DNA of 64,000 bases from Cerasicoccus sp. TK19100 (GTDB lineage: Bacteria; Verrucomicrobiota; Verrucomicrobiia; Opitutales; Cerasicoccaceae): NCBI RefSeq assembly GCF_027257155.1, contig NZ_JAPWDU010000006.1, positions 483,431 to 547,430 of the forward strand, given 5' to 3'. Position numbers and translations under genes: made by a program. Below the pieces are notes generated by a model. It saw only the letters and a program-made list of their open reading frames with translations. It did no database searches and was not told the origin of the DNA. Shown in pieces: positions 1 to 9,689 of the stretch (position 1 is its first letter; each line of letters opens with the position of its first letter).

Positions 1-154
1 CGGCGTCGGCCAAGGCATGGGTCAGGCAGTCGGCGTCGGAATGGCCGTCGAGCCCTTTATCGTGCGGAATTTCCACGCCGCCGAGCACGAGGCGGCGGGC
101 GAGGGCGAAGCGGTGGATGTCGTAGCCGAGGCCAATGCGAAATGGTAAACTCAT
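1..154 (-). CDS. ispF: 2-C-methyl-D-erythritol 2,4-cyclodiphosphate synthase, N-terminal part
   Basis: Fifth-step enzyme of the MEP isoprenoid pathway, converting CDP-ME 2-phosphate to MEcPP in the cytoplasm. Only the first 51 codons lie in the window; the gene runs off the left edge. The start reads [16 protein letters not shown], and the motif GYDIHRF supplies Asp12 and His14, with His46 in LTHAL; these match the family's divalent-metal ligands. [18 protein letters not shown] is the expected following segment. Its ATG overlaps the TGA of ispD by ATGA, so the two are very likely translationally coupled, a common arrangement for these enzymes. Confidence 0.9.
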   Translation of the reverse strand, partial: MSLPFRIGLGYDIHRFALARRLVLGGVEIPHDKGLDGHSDADCLTHALADA

Positions 155-864
155 GAATCTTTTTGTTGAAGGAGGAACTCGAGGTAAGGCAGATCGGCGG
201 GCGTCGTCAACTTCGGGTTCGGGTGTGGGTTCTCGACCAAGGTGACTTTGTGGCCCTCGCGGCTGACGGCGGCAGTGTCGTCGGTGACGGATTCGTTGTC
301 GAGCCGCAACCGGCGATAAGCCTCAAGGATGGACTCGCGGTGAAAGACCTGCGGCGTCTCCATGGCCCAGAGGTTGGAGCGCGGCACGTCTTTGAGGTTG
401 CGGCGGGTCGTCTTGCGCTGGGAGCCAGCGGCGCGCTTGATGGTGTCGGCAACGCGGTGGGCGAGCACGGCGGCTTTGTCTTGGACGACGGCATCGTAAA
501 GCGCCTGGATGTTGTCCGGGCGGATCATCGGGCGGGCGCAGTCGTGGATGAACACGTAGTCGACGAGCAGGGAAACGGCGCTCAGGCCGTTGAAAACGGA
601 GTCCTGCCGCTCTTTGCCGCCAGGAACCCAATCAATGTTCCAGTGCTCGATATCGCTTTCGCCAAGGGCTTTGGCCAGTGCGATGCGCTGCTCTTTGTCG
701 CGGTACACAATGACGGCGTGGTCGATGAGCCCGCTGTCGGCAAAAGCCTTGATGGAATGCCAGAAGACCGGCCGCCCACCAAGCTGGGTCAACACCTTGT
801 CGGACACCTGACCGCGCATTCGCGTGCCGCTCCCGGCGCAAAGAAATATCGCTGCGTTTGCCAT
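151..864 (-). CDS. ispD: 2-C-methyl-D-erythritol 4-phosphate cytidylyltransferase
   Basis: Cytoplasmic MEP-pathway enzyme joining CTP and MEP to give CDP-ME. The 237-residue length is normal. The nucleotide-binding signature [10 protein letters not shown] (9-18) is followed by SDK (21-23), whose lysine contacts the substrate. GGKERQDSV (82-90), HDCARP (107-112), ETPQVF (169-174), TDDTA (194-198) and the C-terminal PKLTTPADL (217-225) are all family hallmarks. It directly precedes ispF with a 4-nt overlap. The start at 864 is the only good ATG; no strong ribosome-binding site is visible, as with many genes here. Confidence 0.95.
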   Translation of the reverse strand: MANAAIFLCAGSGTRMRGQVSDKVLTQLGGRPVFWHSIKAFADSGLIDHAVIVYRDKEQRIALAKALGESDIEHWNIDWVPGGKERQDSVFNGLSAVSLLVDYVFIHDCARPMIRPDNIQALYDAVVQDKAAVLAHRVADTIKRAAGSQRKTTRRNLKDVPRSNLWAMETPQVFHRESILEAYRRLRLDNESVTDDTAAVSREGHKVTLVENPHPNPKLTTPADLPYLEFLLQQKDS

Positions 865-968
865 AATGTAATTTAAGGAAAACGCAGTAGCATGCCATGG
901 GCCACCTCAAGGGCAACTCTTTAACCGAGAAAGGGGCGGGTCTGGCAGAGGCGTGATTTATTTGTATT

Positions 969-1003
969 GGTGGCGGCCGGTATCCCTACCGGCCAGAGGC
1001 GAG
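969..1003. repeat. Small palindromic (REP-like) hairpin in the ispD/hydrolase gap
   Basis: The 284-bp gap 865-1148 has no gene. It contains a perfect 8-bp stem, GGCCGGTA at 975-982 and TACCGGCC at 987-994, with loop TCCC and GC-rich flanks. It could be a REP-type palindrome; with no T-run after it, it is a poor intrinsic terminator. Nothing else is recognised in the gap. Confidence 0.45.
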
Positions 1004-1148
1004 TTCGAATAGATTGAATCGGTCCGCGCTGAGCTTTATCCGCAAATGGTGGCTTATTGAAAACAATTTGCTTTCAGCCTAAATCCTGCCCGGTGGGGAT
1101 CACCGCTTAGCGGGACAGGCACTGGCCGCTACCTTAGTGGATTGCTCT

Positions 1149-1931
1149 TCAATCACTGAACTTCTCGTCGAACAGCTCGTCCATGTAGGCGAAGGCGCGC
1201 TTGGCGGAGAGGGCGTTGTATTCGGCTTTGCCGGGCATGTTAGCGTGCGGGTCGGTGAAGGAGTGAACGGTGTTGCTGAACTGCACGAGCTGCCAGTCGA
1301 CGTCGGTTTCCATCATCGCGGCAACGAATGCCTGCACGTCACTTTGCGGCACAAAGGGATCGTCCGCGCCGTGGAGCACGAGTACGCTGCCTTGGATGTT
1401 GCCGGAGTCGACCGCGAGCGTCGGGGAGGCGAGGTCACCGTGGAAGGAGACAACCGCGTCGAGGTCGGCACCGCTGCGGGCGAGCTCCAGCACCGTGCCG
1501 CCACCGAAGCAAAAGCCAATGGCCGCCGTCTGGCTTTTGTTGATCGGCGCTTCTTGCGCGAGCAGCACATTGAGCGCTTTCTGAGCACGGGCCCGCATCA
1601 TGTCGCGGTCGGCGCGGACCGTGCCAGCGGCCTTACCGGCTTCGGACGAATTTTGCGGACGCACATCGACGCCATACATGTCGGCCACGAAAAAGACGTA
1701 ATCGTCGTCAGCGAGTTTTTTAGCCTTCTCGATGGAGGCGTCGGTCACACCCATCCAGTTGGGGACCATCAGCACGGCGGGCGCGGGTTCATCGATGTCG
1801 TCATCGTAAACGAGCACGCCCTCGAACTGCACGCCGTCGAGCGTGTAGGGCACTTTCTTTTCGATGATTTCGGCCGAGGCAACTTGCGTGACGAGCAGTG
1901 CGGCGAGGGTGAGCGCGAGTAGTGTTTTCAT
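1149..1931 (-). CDS. Secreted dienelactone hydrolase family protein
   Basis: Alpha/beta-hydrolase of the dienelactone hydrolase family; the real substrate is unknown. The chosen ATG at 1931 (rather than 1952) gives a clean signal peptide, MKTLLALTLAALLVTQVASA, and has AAGG about 8 nt upstream. The 260-residue product carries the DLH nucleophile elbow GFCFGG with Cys141, an acid in HGADDPF (Asp190/191) and His223 in VHSF, i.e. a complete Cys-Asp-His triad. A secreted location is unusual for the classical cytoplasmic clc-pathway enzyme but common for the general family. It stands alone, reading toward ispD. Confidence 0.85.
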   Translation of the reverse strand: MKTLLALTLAALLVTQVASAEIIEKKVPYTLDGVQFEGVLVYDDDIDEPAPAVLMVPNWMGVTDASIEKAKKLADDDYVFFVADMYGVDVRPQNSSEAGKAAGTVRADRDMMRARAQKALNVLLAQEAPINKSQTAAIGFCFGGGTVLELARSGADLDAVVSFHGDLASPTLAVDSGNIQGSVLVLHGADDPFVPQSDVQAFVAAMMETDVDWQLVQFSNTVHSFTDPHANMPGKAEYNALSAKRAFAYMDELFDEKFSD

Positions 1932-1979
1932 GCTGTTACCTTGAATGCGCATTGGGGAAATTTCAAACCCGCGCGCGCA

Positions 1980-2948
1980 TTACTTGGTCGGCTCGGTCGC
2001 GTCCTTGAGCGGCGGCTCGGGATCGCGCTTCTGCCAGTAGCGGCCCATGAGTGCGTCCATATCCTCGCGCATAATCTGCCCGCGTCGCAGGCCGAAAACG
2101 TATTTTCCGATCAGGCGCGTTAGCCAAAACATCGCCAGAAACAGCCCCAGCGGGAAGATAATCGTGTCGAACAAATACGCGGCGCTGACGGTAATGACGT
2201 TCCAAAAAAGCTCGGTGGTGCGCGCCAATAAATACTGGGTCAGCACGCCAGTGGCCTGCTTTATTTTGGTAGCCTTGGTGATGATCCCCTCGGCTTGCTC
2301 TATTTCGTCATAGCGGCGGTTGAGCTCGGCGTTGACCAGAGCCAGGTTGCCCTCGGCTTCGATCAGGCGGCTCTCGGTGATTTGCTGGGAAAGTTGACTG
2401 CCGCCCCACACGGCCAGCGGGGCAATCAAGTAAGCGGCGATGGCGAGGATCGCGCCGAAGAAGGCGGTGTCGCGCAATACCCGGGCGATGGCGCGGCGCT
2501 TAGGCATGAACCACGCGGCGATGAAATAAAACAACAGCGACCCGAGCGCGAGCAGCAGCAGCCATTGGTCGAGGTATTGCGAGACCTCCAGCAGCATACG
2601 CGTCATGACAATGATCATCGTCGCCCACAAAACGATTTGCCACGCAAAGTCCACGTAGTCGTAAACGCCCTGCACGACATCGCCCACTTCGAGGCCAAAG
2701 CCGACGCCGAGCTCGCTGCCTTCGATGATGGCGAGCACACTTTTGACGCCGGTCAGGATTAGGAACAGGCGCGAGGCCTTGTCAAAGGACTCGTCGAGGT
2801 ATTGCTGATTGGCGTAGTCCATGTGCCCCAGCGCGCGGTCGTTGATCCAGCTGTCCAGCGGGCCGCGCAGGATCATCGCCATGAGCGTGAAGAGGATGGC
2901 GATAATCGCCAGTCGGGAAATGAGTGTTACACGGGCATTGCTCGCCAT
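1980..2948 (-). CDS. Multi-pass membrane protein of unknown function
   Basis: No family recognised. The 322-residue protein has hydrophobic segments near residues 10-30, 100-115, 128-150, 165-185 and 245-285. A charged, helical segment lies between about 185 and 235 (SQQITESRLIEAEGN, RRYDEIEQAEG) and is probably a coiled coil between membrane helices. The C-terminus is basic and proline-rich and probably cytoplasmic. It lies 48 bp upstream of the hydrolase on the same strand and could share its transcript. Confidence 0.75.
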   Translation of the reverse strand: MASNARVTLISRLAIIAILFTLMAMILRGPLDSWINDRALGHMDYANQQYLDESFDKASRLFLILTGVKSVLAIIEGSELGVGFGLEVGDVVQGVYDYVDFAWQIVLWATMIIVMTRMLLEVSQYLDQWLLLLALGSLLFYFIAAWFMPKRRAIARVLRDTAFFGAILAIAAYLIAPLAVWGGSQLSQQITESRLIEAEGNLALVNAELNRRYDEIEQAEGIITKATKIKQATGVLTQYLLARTTELFWNVITVSAAYLFDTIIFPLGLFLAMFWLTRLIGKYVFGLRRGQIMREDMDALMGRYWQKRDPEPPLKDATEPTK

Positions 2949-3004
2949 AAGTCAGTCTTCATTAAGACTGCGTCCGGCGACAAGTGTTCATTTCGTCAGC
3001 TTTT

Positions 3005-3430
3005 TTACAACTTCTCGCCGAGAAAAGGGATCGACTTGCGGCGGATGTATAGCACGACGGTGCTTGAAACCCAGGCAATGCATCCAAGCGCAAACAAGCT
3101 GCCGTCCTCGTGGCCGCCAGGGTAGTCAAAGGCGATGCCGAGTGGGCCGAGGTGTGCGCCGATGGCCCCGGTCAATGTGGCAATGGCCAGCACCGCACCC
3201 AGCCAGGCAAAGCGCGGCCAAAGCAGGCAGACGCCCGCAATGAGCTCTACGACCCCCGAACCGTAGCGCCCAACGGCACCTAGCCCTACCGTGTCGAATA
3301 TATACACGGTAATCGCGGCACCCGTGAATTTAAAGTACAGCGTTTGCAGGAGGATGGCGGCGGGAATTACTTGGCAAATCCAGCTAATGATGAGGGCGGG
3401 TTTAGAGAGGGCGGAGGTGGATGCGTTCAT
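3005..3430 (-). CDS. DoxX-like membrane protein
   Basis: A 141-residue, four-helix membrane protein resembling the DoxX/DoxD family, whose members are often linked to thiol or redox metabolism, though no function can be assigned here. After an N-terminal helix (AILLQTLYFKFTGA) it has GSGVVELIAGVCLLWPR, the typical second helix of DoxX proteins, then two further helices. I chose ATG 3430 because it gives the family's usual length; the longer reading frame to 3691 overlaps the divergently transcribed YHS gene. The two genes are divergent, 102 bp apart. Confidence 0.75.
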   Translation of the reverse strand: MNASTSALSKPALIISWICQVIPAAILLQTLYFKFTGAAITVYIFDTVGLGAVGRYGSGVVELIAGVCLLWPRFAWLGAVLAIATLTGAIGAHLGPLGIAFDYPGGHEDGSLFALGCIAWVSSTVVLYIRRKSIPFLGEKL

Positions 3431-3532
3431 GGGGTCTCTGTCGCACCAGCGCTGAAATGCTTGCAGCAAAAAATGAATGCTGGTGGAAATAAATTTTGTC
3501 AGGATTCGTATCATGCCTCGTCGAAGCAGGGC

Positions 3533-4051
3533 ATGAAAGCATTTCGCACGGTTCTCTTTTTCCTGACTGCGGCCTTTATCCTGAGCATGGCTCACGCAGA
3601 GTCCGACTCTGCAACGCAAAGTAACTCTCCAGCGCAAAGTTCCTGGTCCGCGCAAAAGCGTCAGGCTGAGTTTAACCTGGAGTCGGGGCAACTCGGCATC
3701 GAGGGTTATGACCCGGTGGCCTACTTTAGCGGGGAGCCCAAGGAGGGTAAAAAGCAGCTTAGCTCCGACTACCGGGGGGTGACGTATCGCTTCGCCAATA
3801 CGGCAAACAAGGCTGCCTTTGATGCCGACCCGGCTAAATACGAACCGGCGTTCGGTGGCTGGTGTGCCTGGGCGATGGCCGACGACGGCAGCAAAGTGAA
3901 GATCAACCCCAAGACCTACAAGATCGTCGATGGCCGGTTGTTTTTATACTACAACGGCTTCTGGGGCAACACGCTCAAGGATTGGAATCAGGGCGATGAA
4001 GATGCGCTGGTGGAGACGGCGGACGACAATTGGCGGAGCGCGACGAAGTAA
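3533..4051 (+). CDS. Exported YHS-domain protein
   Basis: A 172-residue protein with a signal peptide (MKAFRTVLFFLTAAFILSMAHA) and a YHS-type domain at about 55-145. GYDPVAYF (58-65) and the FGGWCAWAM stretch are characteristic of the YHS proteins often seen in Gram-negative periplasms, which are thought to bind metal or haem; this specific role is inferred. A low-complexity Ser/Gln linker follows the signal. ATG 3533 was chosen over the in-frame start at 3344 because it creates the signal peptide and leaves room for the divergent gene. Confidence 0.85.
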   Translation: MKAFRTVLFFLTAAFILSMAHAESDSATQSNSPAQSSWSAQKRQAEFNLESGQLGIEGYDPVAYFSGEPKEGKKQLSSDYRGVTYRFANTANKAAFDADPAKYEPAFGGWCAWAMADDGSKVKINPKTYKIVDGRLFLYYNGFWGNTLKDWNQGDEDALVETADDNWRSATK

Positions 4052-4066
4052 GTCGCGGTAACGTAA

Positions 4067-4088
4067 GTCGGTCTCTTTAGAGGCCGAC
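4067..4088. terminator. Hairpin between convergent genes
   Basis: A 9-bp stem, GTCGGTCTC against GAGGCCGAC (one G-T pair), with loop TTTA, lies 15 bp after the YHS stop and before the end of the convergent DUF4159 gene. No T-run follows, so efficiency as an intrinsic terminator is uncertain. Confidence 0.45.
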
Positions 4089-4138
4089 ATGCATGTGGAA
4101 CCAATATGCGGATGGCTGAAGCCAACCGCGCACGCTAA

Positions 4139-5119
4139 TTACCTAGTAAACGCGTAGACGAAAATATTCACGCCAAGCTGCGTGTAAAAGCGGTGGGCGT
4201 AGTCGCTGATCTCGGGCGTATAATAGTAGCGAAACACGCGCCAGTCGCCGCCAGGCTCTTGCACCCAGGCGGGCATGGCTTCCTGCTGGGTGTAGATGAC
4301 GTCGGTGCGGCCATCTTCGCGGATGGCTTCAAAACGTGTGCCCGTATAAGCCGCCTCGGACAGGCGCTCGGACAAACCTTCGGCTCCTTCGCGAATGCGA
4401 AAGCCGATAAAGGTGGTCCACTGGTCCATTTCGTTCTGACCCCAGCCCATGGCGAGGATTGGCATGCAAAGCACGGCCAGGCGTCCGTTGACGTCGAGCC
4501 CCATCGCGGAGTAAGTGCCCTGCGGCCACTTTTCGTTGACCACGAAATCGCGCACGGTTTCGGGCAGGACGGCGGCATCGGGCAGGCCCGCGTGAAACGC
4601 GCGGAATAGCGAGTGGTCGCGGGGCAGGGCGCGAAAGCGTTCGCCGGGGTAAATGTCGCGGAAGACGGCCTCGATCTCGGGGCTCACGCGCCACTCGGCA
4701 AAGCTGTGGCTCTGGCTGTAGGCGGGGTTGGATTCGCGAAGAAAGTCGGCATTGATCCCGGCGTCGATGTAGAGAAAACCGCCACGGTCGAGGAAGCCCT
4801 TGAGGTTGTCTTTTTCTTCCTCGGTGAGCTCCCAGTCGGGCCGGTCGCCGAAGTTGACGTAGCATATCGGGTGCTGTAGCAGCTTGGGGTCCGCGAAAGA
4901 TTCGATGAAAACCGGGTCCAGACTGATATCGAACGTGGTCGAGTCGTTGATGGTCTCAATCAGCGTGGGGAGCGCATCCGGGTAATTACGCTGAAGCAGC
5001 GGCCCCTGCACGAGCTGAGTCACCGAAAAGCTGGACATATTCGGTGTCTTGACCACTGCCATCAGCGGCGCAGCCAGGATCAGGGTGGCGATAACGATGA
5101 TTTGGAAAGCGTTGCGCAT
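4139..5119 (-). CDS. DUF4159 domain protein
   Basis: A 326-residue protein with an N-terminal signal or anchor (MRNAFQIIVIATLILAAPLMA). The rest matches the DUF4159 pattern as I know it: a short segment, then a flavodoxin-like fold with HPICYVNFGD, RGGFLYIDAG and a C-terminal YYTPEISDYAHRFYTQLGVN. DUF4159 proteins are common in PVC bacteria, often near MoxR/DUF58 genes, which are absent here. ATG 5119 is preferred to the TTG six bases upstream. Function unknown. Confidence 0.8.
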   Translation of the reverse strand: MRNAFQIIVIATLILAAPLMAVVKTPNMSSFSVTQLVQGPLLQRNYPDALPTLIETINDSTTFDISLDPVFIESFADPKLLQHPICYVNFGDRPDWELTEEEKDNLKGFLDRGGFLYIDAGINADFLRESNPAYSQSHSFAEWRVSPEIEAVFRDIYPGERFRALPRDHSLFRAFHAGLPDAAVLPETVRDFVVNEKWPQGTYSAMGLDVNGRLAVLCMPILAMGWGQNEMDQWTTFIGFRIREGAEGLSERLSEAAYTGTRFEAIREDGRTDVIYTQQEAMPAWVQEPGGDWRVFRYYYTPEISDYAHRFYTQLGVNIFVYAFTR

Positions 5120-5242
5120 GAACAAACGTCGGTTAATCTACGCATTTCGCGAATGAGCGCGACTGTTTTCGATAAACTTTCTTTTGACGTATTTACTCAA
5201 TTGAAGTTCCGAATCTCTCTGAGGAAAAACGAATGTCGTCAC

Positions 5243-8215
5243 TTATTCCAGGTATGCTTCAATCCGAATAAAGTATTCAGTTCCGTTGCCAGGTGGGGTG
5301 AAGCTAACATCGATGTAATCTTGGGATCTTGGACTGATGTTTGTCTCGGTTAGTTCAATCCAAGAGTCTTTTTTCATATCGTGGCTGTAGAGCACTCGAT
5401 ATTTCCGATTGGAGATGTCACGACTAGTCTTAACGCGAAGACTTATCTGACCATTCGTATTTGAAATATATTCATCATCGACCATGAAGTAACTGCGAGG
5501 ATCGAGTGGATTGCTGCCTGCAACGTATTCACTGTAATCCAATACTCCATCGCCATCGCTATCCGTTGTCCCGTCGGAGACTGAGGTGGATCCTAAATGA
5601 ACAATTTCCCATCCATCCATTATGTTGTCGCTGTCTGAATCGATGGATTGATAACTAAAGAGGCCATTGATAATCTTATCGAATGTAAGGCGTTCAAAGT
5701 CTGCATCCCAGCCGTCAAATACCCAGCCTGGGTTTGTTGTAAAAACCGGAACGTACGCATCAGCCCCATACTGGACCTGCTGGTTTATCTCGCCCCCACC
5801 AGTGCGAATCGCTTTATTGCTTAGATTGAAGGTGACAAATAATGGTTGAACCACAAGGTCATAGATGTAAGCGCTGCCGCTCGAAATTGCGTAATCATCA
5901 TCATTGGGAGAGCCAATGATTGTAGTATCGCCGCAGATGCTAACAGATTGACCAAAATTATCATTCTTTGCAGCGTCACTTGCCATTAGCTTGGTTTTTT
6001 CTGACCAGATGTCGTTGTTGCGAATGAACATATATGCGCTACCGCTATCATTGCCATCTTGATACGATCCTACGACCACGATGTCGCCGCTGATACTCAC
6101 CGATTGCCCGAAGCGATCATCCAGCATACCATCGCTTGGTTCTAGCTTAGCTTGTTCAGTCCAAGTGTCGGCATTACGGACATAAATGTAGGCGCTGCCA
6201 GAATCCTTCCAAGGCGCGCTAATTACTGCGGTGTCACCGCTAATACTCACTGAATAGCCAAAGGAGCTGACTACCGGATTCCCATTAGACTCAGCCCGAT
6301 CGCTTTGTATTAATTCTGCCTGCTGGGTCCAGATGTTATCCTTACGAACAAATACGTAAGCAATACCTTTACCACTGGGCGCTCCTACAATAATGGTATC
6401 ATCATTTATACCCACTGCGCGGCCAAAAGACGATGACGCTGAGCCACTGGAATTTAGCACTGCCTGCTCAGTCCATTTCCCTTGGCTATCCCTCACATAT
6501 ACGCTAGCATTGAGAAGACTTCCGATAACGGCAGTATTTCCGCTGATACCTACACAATCACCAAAGCCAGTTTGCCATTCCAGCTGATCCGAGGGGGTGA
6601 TTTTCGCCTGTTCTGTCCAGACTCCATTATTACGCACAAAAATGTAGGCACAGCCAGTGGAATCGTGCCCGGGAGCGCCAATGATTGCGGTATCTCCACT
6701 GATATCAATCGAGTAGCCAAATTTGTCACCTTTTTCAGTATCGCTGGCGTTAAGCCTGGCTTCCTCGACCCAGTCTACAACATTTCTAACGTAGACGTAA
6801 ACGCTGCCGCCAACCACATCTACAGTATTGTCATCCCTGATTGCGCCAACAATTGAAGTGTTTCCACTGATGCTTACTGAGTAACCTGAAGTAGCAATAT
6901 AGCGCTTGCTACCGGGCACCTTCGTTTCGCTGATTGTTGCCATCGTGGGTTCCACATAATTGGCTGTGATGCTCAGATTGTTTGTAATGTTGCTGTAATC
7001 TTGGCCCCATCCGGCAAAGAGCTTTTCTCCGGTGAGAGATAGTGCAGGCGCAATAGCAGTGCCGCCCTCTGGAATCTTTTGAGTAAGATCACCAGCAGCG
7101 AGCGTCCCATAATCACCAAGATCGAAAGTTACGTTGTGCTTTGCCAGATATTCGGCGGTAATTGTCATGTCGCTCGTTACGACATCAAAGTCCTTATCCC
7201 ATCCATTAAAATGCCAATCTGCTTGGGGTAGTAATTTAGGTTCAATGGCGCTACCAAGACCTATTACTTGCTGTGTCAACTCGCCATCTGCCAGCACACT
7301 TTTATCATCTAAGTCGAAGACGACGGAGTATGGTGATTCGTCATCATGAATGGTAATTACTTTTGTGTCGGTGCTATGCTCGACAGTGGTTGCGCTGATC
7401 GTAACTTCTCGAGCGCCTTGCGCGACATTATCATCTTCAACACTGACAGAAAACTCGACCGATTTCTGGCCCGCCGGAATTGTAACCATTGCCGGGAGAT
7501 TTAGCAGTGGGTCGGCAGAGAGGATAACATCGAGATCGTCGCGTGGCGTAATATCGATACTTATAGTTGCTGGGTTGATGCCGTGGCCTTCGAGTATATC
7601 GTCGATCGCGATCGTGAGGATTGGGTCTTCCAAGATCGCATCGATACGAATGTTGTCCCAATCACGATCTTTATCGGGAGTGCCATACGATTCAAACTGT
7701 TGGAATTTAATTTGTAAGTTCGTTCCGAAATCAAAATTAGGATCGTAAGTATTGCGAATCTCTTCACGTTTAGCGGTTAAATCAATTGTGTATGAGGTGA
7801 GGCTGGTAACCTTTAGCTCTGCCCCACTGATTATTGTATACCATGTCGATCCATCTATGCTTATAGATACACCATCACCCTTGTATTTACCTGAGAAGGT
7901 GATAGGCAGTTCGTTTTCTACATCTTCGGTATTGGCCTGTTGAAAACTCAATTCGGCAGATATCACCTTAGATAGATCAACCGTGAGTACTGATTCGTTA
8001 AGAGAGTCAGTGGTATGGTAGCTATCCATGCGTAATCGTCCATCAACTATTTGTATGCGTCCGACATTAATATCTGCATAGTGACGCCATTTTTCATAGT
8101 CGATACCATCTGAAAAGTCTTCCACGTAAATGGTTTCGGCTAGGGAATCGGATATGGATAGCCCGAAAATAAATACCAATTGGAGGTAGCTAAAAATTAT
8201 CAACCGCATGTGCAT
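5243..8215 (-). CDS. Secreted FG-GAP/Calx-beta/InlB-repeat protein, one seven-bladed propeller
   Basis: Large surface or secreted protein, about 990 residues. ATG 8215 gives a signal peptide (MRLIIFSYLQLVFIFGLS follows); ATG 8251 and TTG 8269 are alternatives. In order: a jelly-roll-like N-terminal module (YVEDFSDG), a Calx-beta-like domain ending in TIHDDE, two InlB-type beta-grasp repeats (VTFDLGDYGTLAAGDLTQK), exactly seven FG-GAP-like units of about 50-60 residues (SVSISGDTAVI and GSAYIYVRN), one more InlB repeat, a thrombospondin-3-like calcium loop (DSDGDGVLDYSEY) and a beta-rich C-terminal domain. It is a paralogue of the larger gene at 11034-17341. Its base composition is more AT-rich than that copy. 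Role inferred: adhesion or glycan binding. Confidence 0.85.
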   Translation of the reverse strand: MHMRLIIFSYLQLVFIFGLSISDSLAETIYVEDFSDGIDYEKWRHYADINVGRIQIVDGRLRMDSYHTTDSLNESVLTVDLSKVISAELSFQQANTEDVENELPITFSGKYKGDGVSISIDGSTWYTIISGAELKVTSLTSYTIDLTAKREEIRNTYDPNFDFGTNLQIKFQQFESYGTPDKDRDWDNIRIDAILEDPILTIAIDDILEGHGINPATISIDITPRDDLDVILSADPLLNLPAMVTIPAGQKSVEFSVSVEDDNVAQGAREVTISATTVEHSTDTKVITIHDDESPYSVVFDLDDKSVLADGELTQQVIGLGSAIEPKLLPQADWHFNGWDKDFDVVTSDMTITAEYLAKHNVTFDLGDYGTLAAGDLTQKIPEGGTAIAPALSLTGEKLFAGWGQDYSNITNNLSITANYVEPTMATISETKVPGSKRYIATSGYSVSISGNTSIVGAIRDDNTVDVVGGSVYVYVRNVVDWVEEARLNASDTEKGDKFGYSIDISGDTAIIGAPGHDSTGCAYIFVRNNGVWTEQAKITPSDQLEWQTGFGDCVGISGNTAVIGSLLNASVYVRDSQGKWTEQAVLNSSGSASSSFGRAVGINDDTIIVGAPSGKGIAYVFVRKDNIWTQQAELIQSDRAESNGNPVVSSFGYSVSISGDTAVISAPWKDSGSAYIYVRNADTWTEQAKLEPSDGMLDDRFGQSVSISGDIVVVGSYQDGNDSGSAYMFIRNNDIWSEKTKLMASDAAKNDNFGQSVSICGDTTIIGSPNDDDYAISSGSAYIYDLVVQPLFVTFNLSNKAIRTGGGEINQQVQYGADAYVPVFTTNPGWVFDGWDADFERLTFDKIINGLFSYQSIDSDSDNIMDGWEIVHLGSTSVSDGTTDSDGDGVLDYSEYVAGSNPLDPRSYFMVDDEYISNTNGQISLRVKTSRDISNRKYRVLYSHDMKKDSWIELTETNISPRSQDYIDVSFTPPGNGTEYFIRIEAYLE

Positions 8216-8748
8216 AATTATATGATGATCTGGGAATACATACCGTCTCATATTAGTATTGTCAGTCAAGTGTGTTTACTCCGCTTGATGGCTGCCCCGA
8301 TAAGCCACGACTGCGCCATCTCGAATCGAAAATTCTGGCGATACTAGTAAAGACTGGCTGTGTTTAATTTTATCTTTTCTATGTCTGGTCCCACCTTGAC
8401 GTCGGTTTGCAGGGTGAAATGAGCCCATATTTTTTGGTGGTGATTGACTGGGAAACGTTGCACTTCTTGTTGAAAAACACTTATCACTCGGTGATCGGAA
8501 TATGAGTCTCTGGATACCTCGCTCTGTGGAGATGATGCTCGAGGTGACGGTGTAGTAATGCTTTTCAATATTTCCGATGCTGTATCAGGGCAGAAATTAA
8601 CGACTTAAATGCATTCAACCATATTCCGAGTCTGCTCAGTGTCACTTAGGCTTCTAGAACATAGAGCAATATCTATCAAGTAACATAAGGCCGGGAAGTT
8701 GGAGCGTTGATTGAAGTGAACTCTGACAAAAGTCGAATTTAGCACAAG
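8216..8748. other. Intergenic region without recognised gene
   Basis: About 530 bp between the FG-GAP gene and the PEP-CTERM gene terminator. A 74-codon frame on the minus strand (8344-8568) has no start signal or recognisable content and is not called. No repeat array or strong hairpin was seen. It may hold the promoter of the FG-GAP gene. Confidence 0.4.
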
Positions 8749-8776
8749 AAACCCCGGCCAATGTTGACCGGGGTTT
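8749..8776 (-). terminator. Rho-independent terminator of PEP-CTERM gene
   Basis: Read on the minus strand, AAACCCCGGTCAAC, loop, then GGCCGGGGTTT: a strong GC stem containing one G-U pair. It lies 32 bp after the stop of the 8808-9602 gene. It is one of four near-identical terminators on this strand (see 9690, 10948, 17851). Confidence 0.85.
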
Positions 8777-8807
8777 GCTAAAGAAGTTCGTTGCGGAGTG
8801 CGTGGTT

Positions 8808-9602
8808 TTACCGACGACGCCGATAAACCGCGAGCGTCAGCGCGCCCAAACCGGCGAGCAGTGCGTAGGTTTGGGGCTCGGGGACTTGTTCCAATGTGAT
8901 GGATTGGATCGTGCCAGAGACGTTGTTTGAGGCGGAGACACCTACCCAGCCAATCGATGTCGGGTTGCCGCTGGTGTATGTGTAGGTGCTGCCGATCGCA
9001 CCGCCGTTGAGGTCGAGCTGGGTGTCGTTGTAAAACGCATCCACGGTCCACTGGGCCACGGTGGTGTCTAGAACGAGCTTATACTCGAAGTCTGTCACGT
9101 CGAAGCCGCCTTGCGAAATGAGGTCGGAACTGGCGGCTCCGCCAGCGCGGACATTGATCTCGCCATTGTTGCGCATGAATGCCCAGGGCTGCCCTTCGCT
9201 AGTGCCGGTTTGGTAAAGGCCGGAATTGCTGGAAGTGGGAAAGTTCTCCGCAAAGCCAAAACCAATCCAAGTGGTGCCAACGGTAGAGTTGAGTGTGTAG
9301 TGAACGGTGAGCTCGTAGATGCCGGGGTTGGTGTCAAAGTAGTTTGCGCCCAATTCGATGCCCGCCATGCCATTGAGGGAAGACAAGGAGCCGTAGCCGG
9401 CGGCACCGTCGGTAATCTGCCAGCCGTAGCCCGGGCTGCCGGAATAGCCTACCCAGTCGTTGGGCCCGGTTGTTGGGGTGCGTCCGTTGAGGGCACCAGT
9501 CACGTCAGTCCCGAAATCGTCGAATACGAGAACGGTTGCGGTGGCGCTCGTGGCAGCAGCCAGCAAAAGCGTTGAAGTCAGCAAGGGGATCGAAAGCTTC
9601 AT
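8808..9602 (-). CDS. PEP-CTERM sorted secreted protein
   Basis: A 264-residue exported protein. The start MKLSIPLLTSTLLLAAATSATA is a signal peptide; two further ATGs lie 9 and 12 nt upstream. The C-terminus has the full PEP-CTERM signal: VPEPQTYALLAG, a hydrophobic segment, then YRRRR, which is read by an exosortase (not in this window) for anchoring or processing at the outer envelope. The middle looks like a beta-sandwich of the LamG/concanavalin type (DFGTDVTGALNGRTP, NSTVGTTWIGFGFAENF). Function unknown; such proteins are often linked to exopolysaccharide. The gene has its own terminator. Confidence 0.9.
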   Translation of the reverse strand: MKLSIPLLTSTLLLAAATSATATVLVFDDFGTDVTGALNGRTPTTGPNDWVGYSGSPGYGWQITDGAAGYGSLSSLNGMAGIELGANYFDTNPGIYELTVHYTLNSTVGTTWIGFGFAENFPTSSNSGLYQTGTSEGQPWAFMRNNGEINVRAGGAASSDLISQGGFDVTDFEYKLVLDTTVAQWTVDAFYNDTQLDLNGGAIGSTYTYTSGNPTSIGWVGVSASNNVSGTIQSITLEQVPEPQTYALLAGLGALTLAVYRRRR

Positions 9603-9689
9603 AGGGTTCATCATGATCTCGAACGGGTGGTTCGTCAATTTTAGACAAAGGAAATTTGCGCAATCGGTCTTTACCTGATCAGTAATGAA

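Noticed and set aside
163..876. 237-codon plus-strand frame
   Set aside because: Antisense of ispD, which has clear family motifs.
8344..8568. 74-codon minus-strand frame
   Set aside because: No ribosome-binding site, no family, low-information composition; likely chance.
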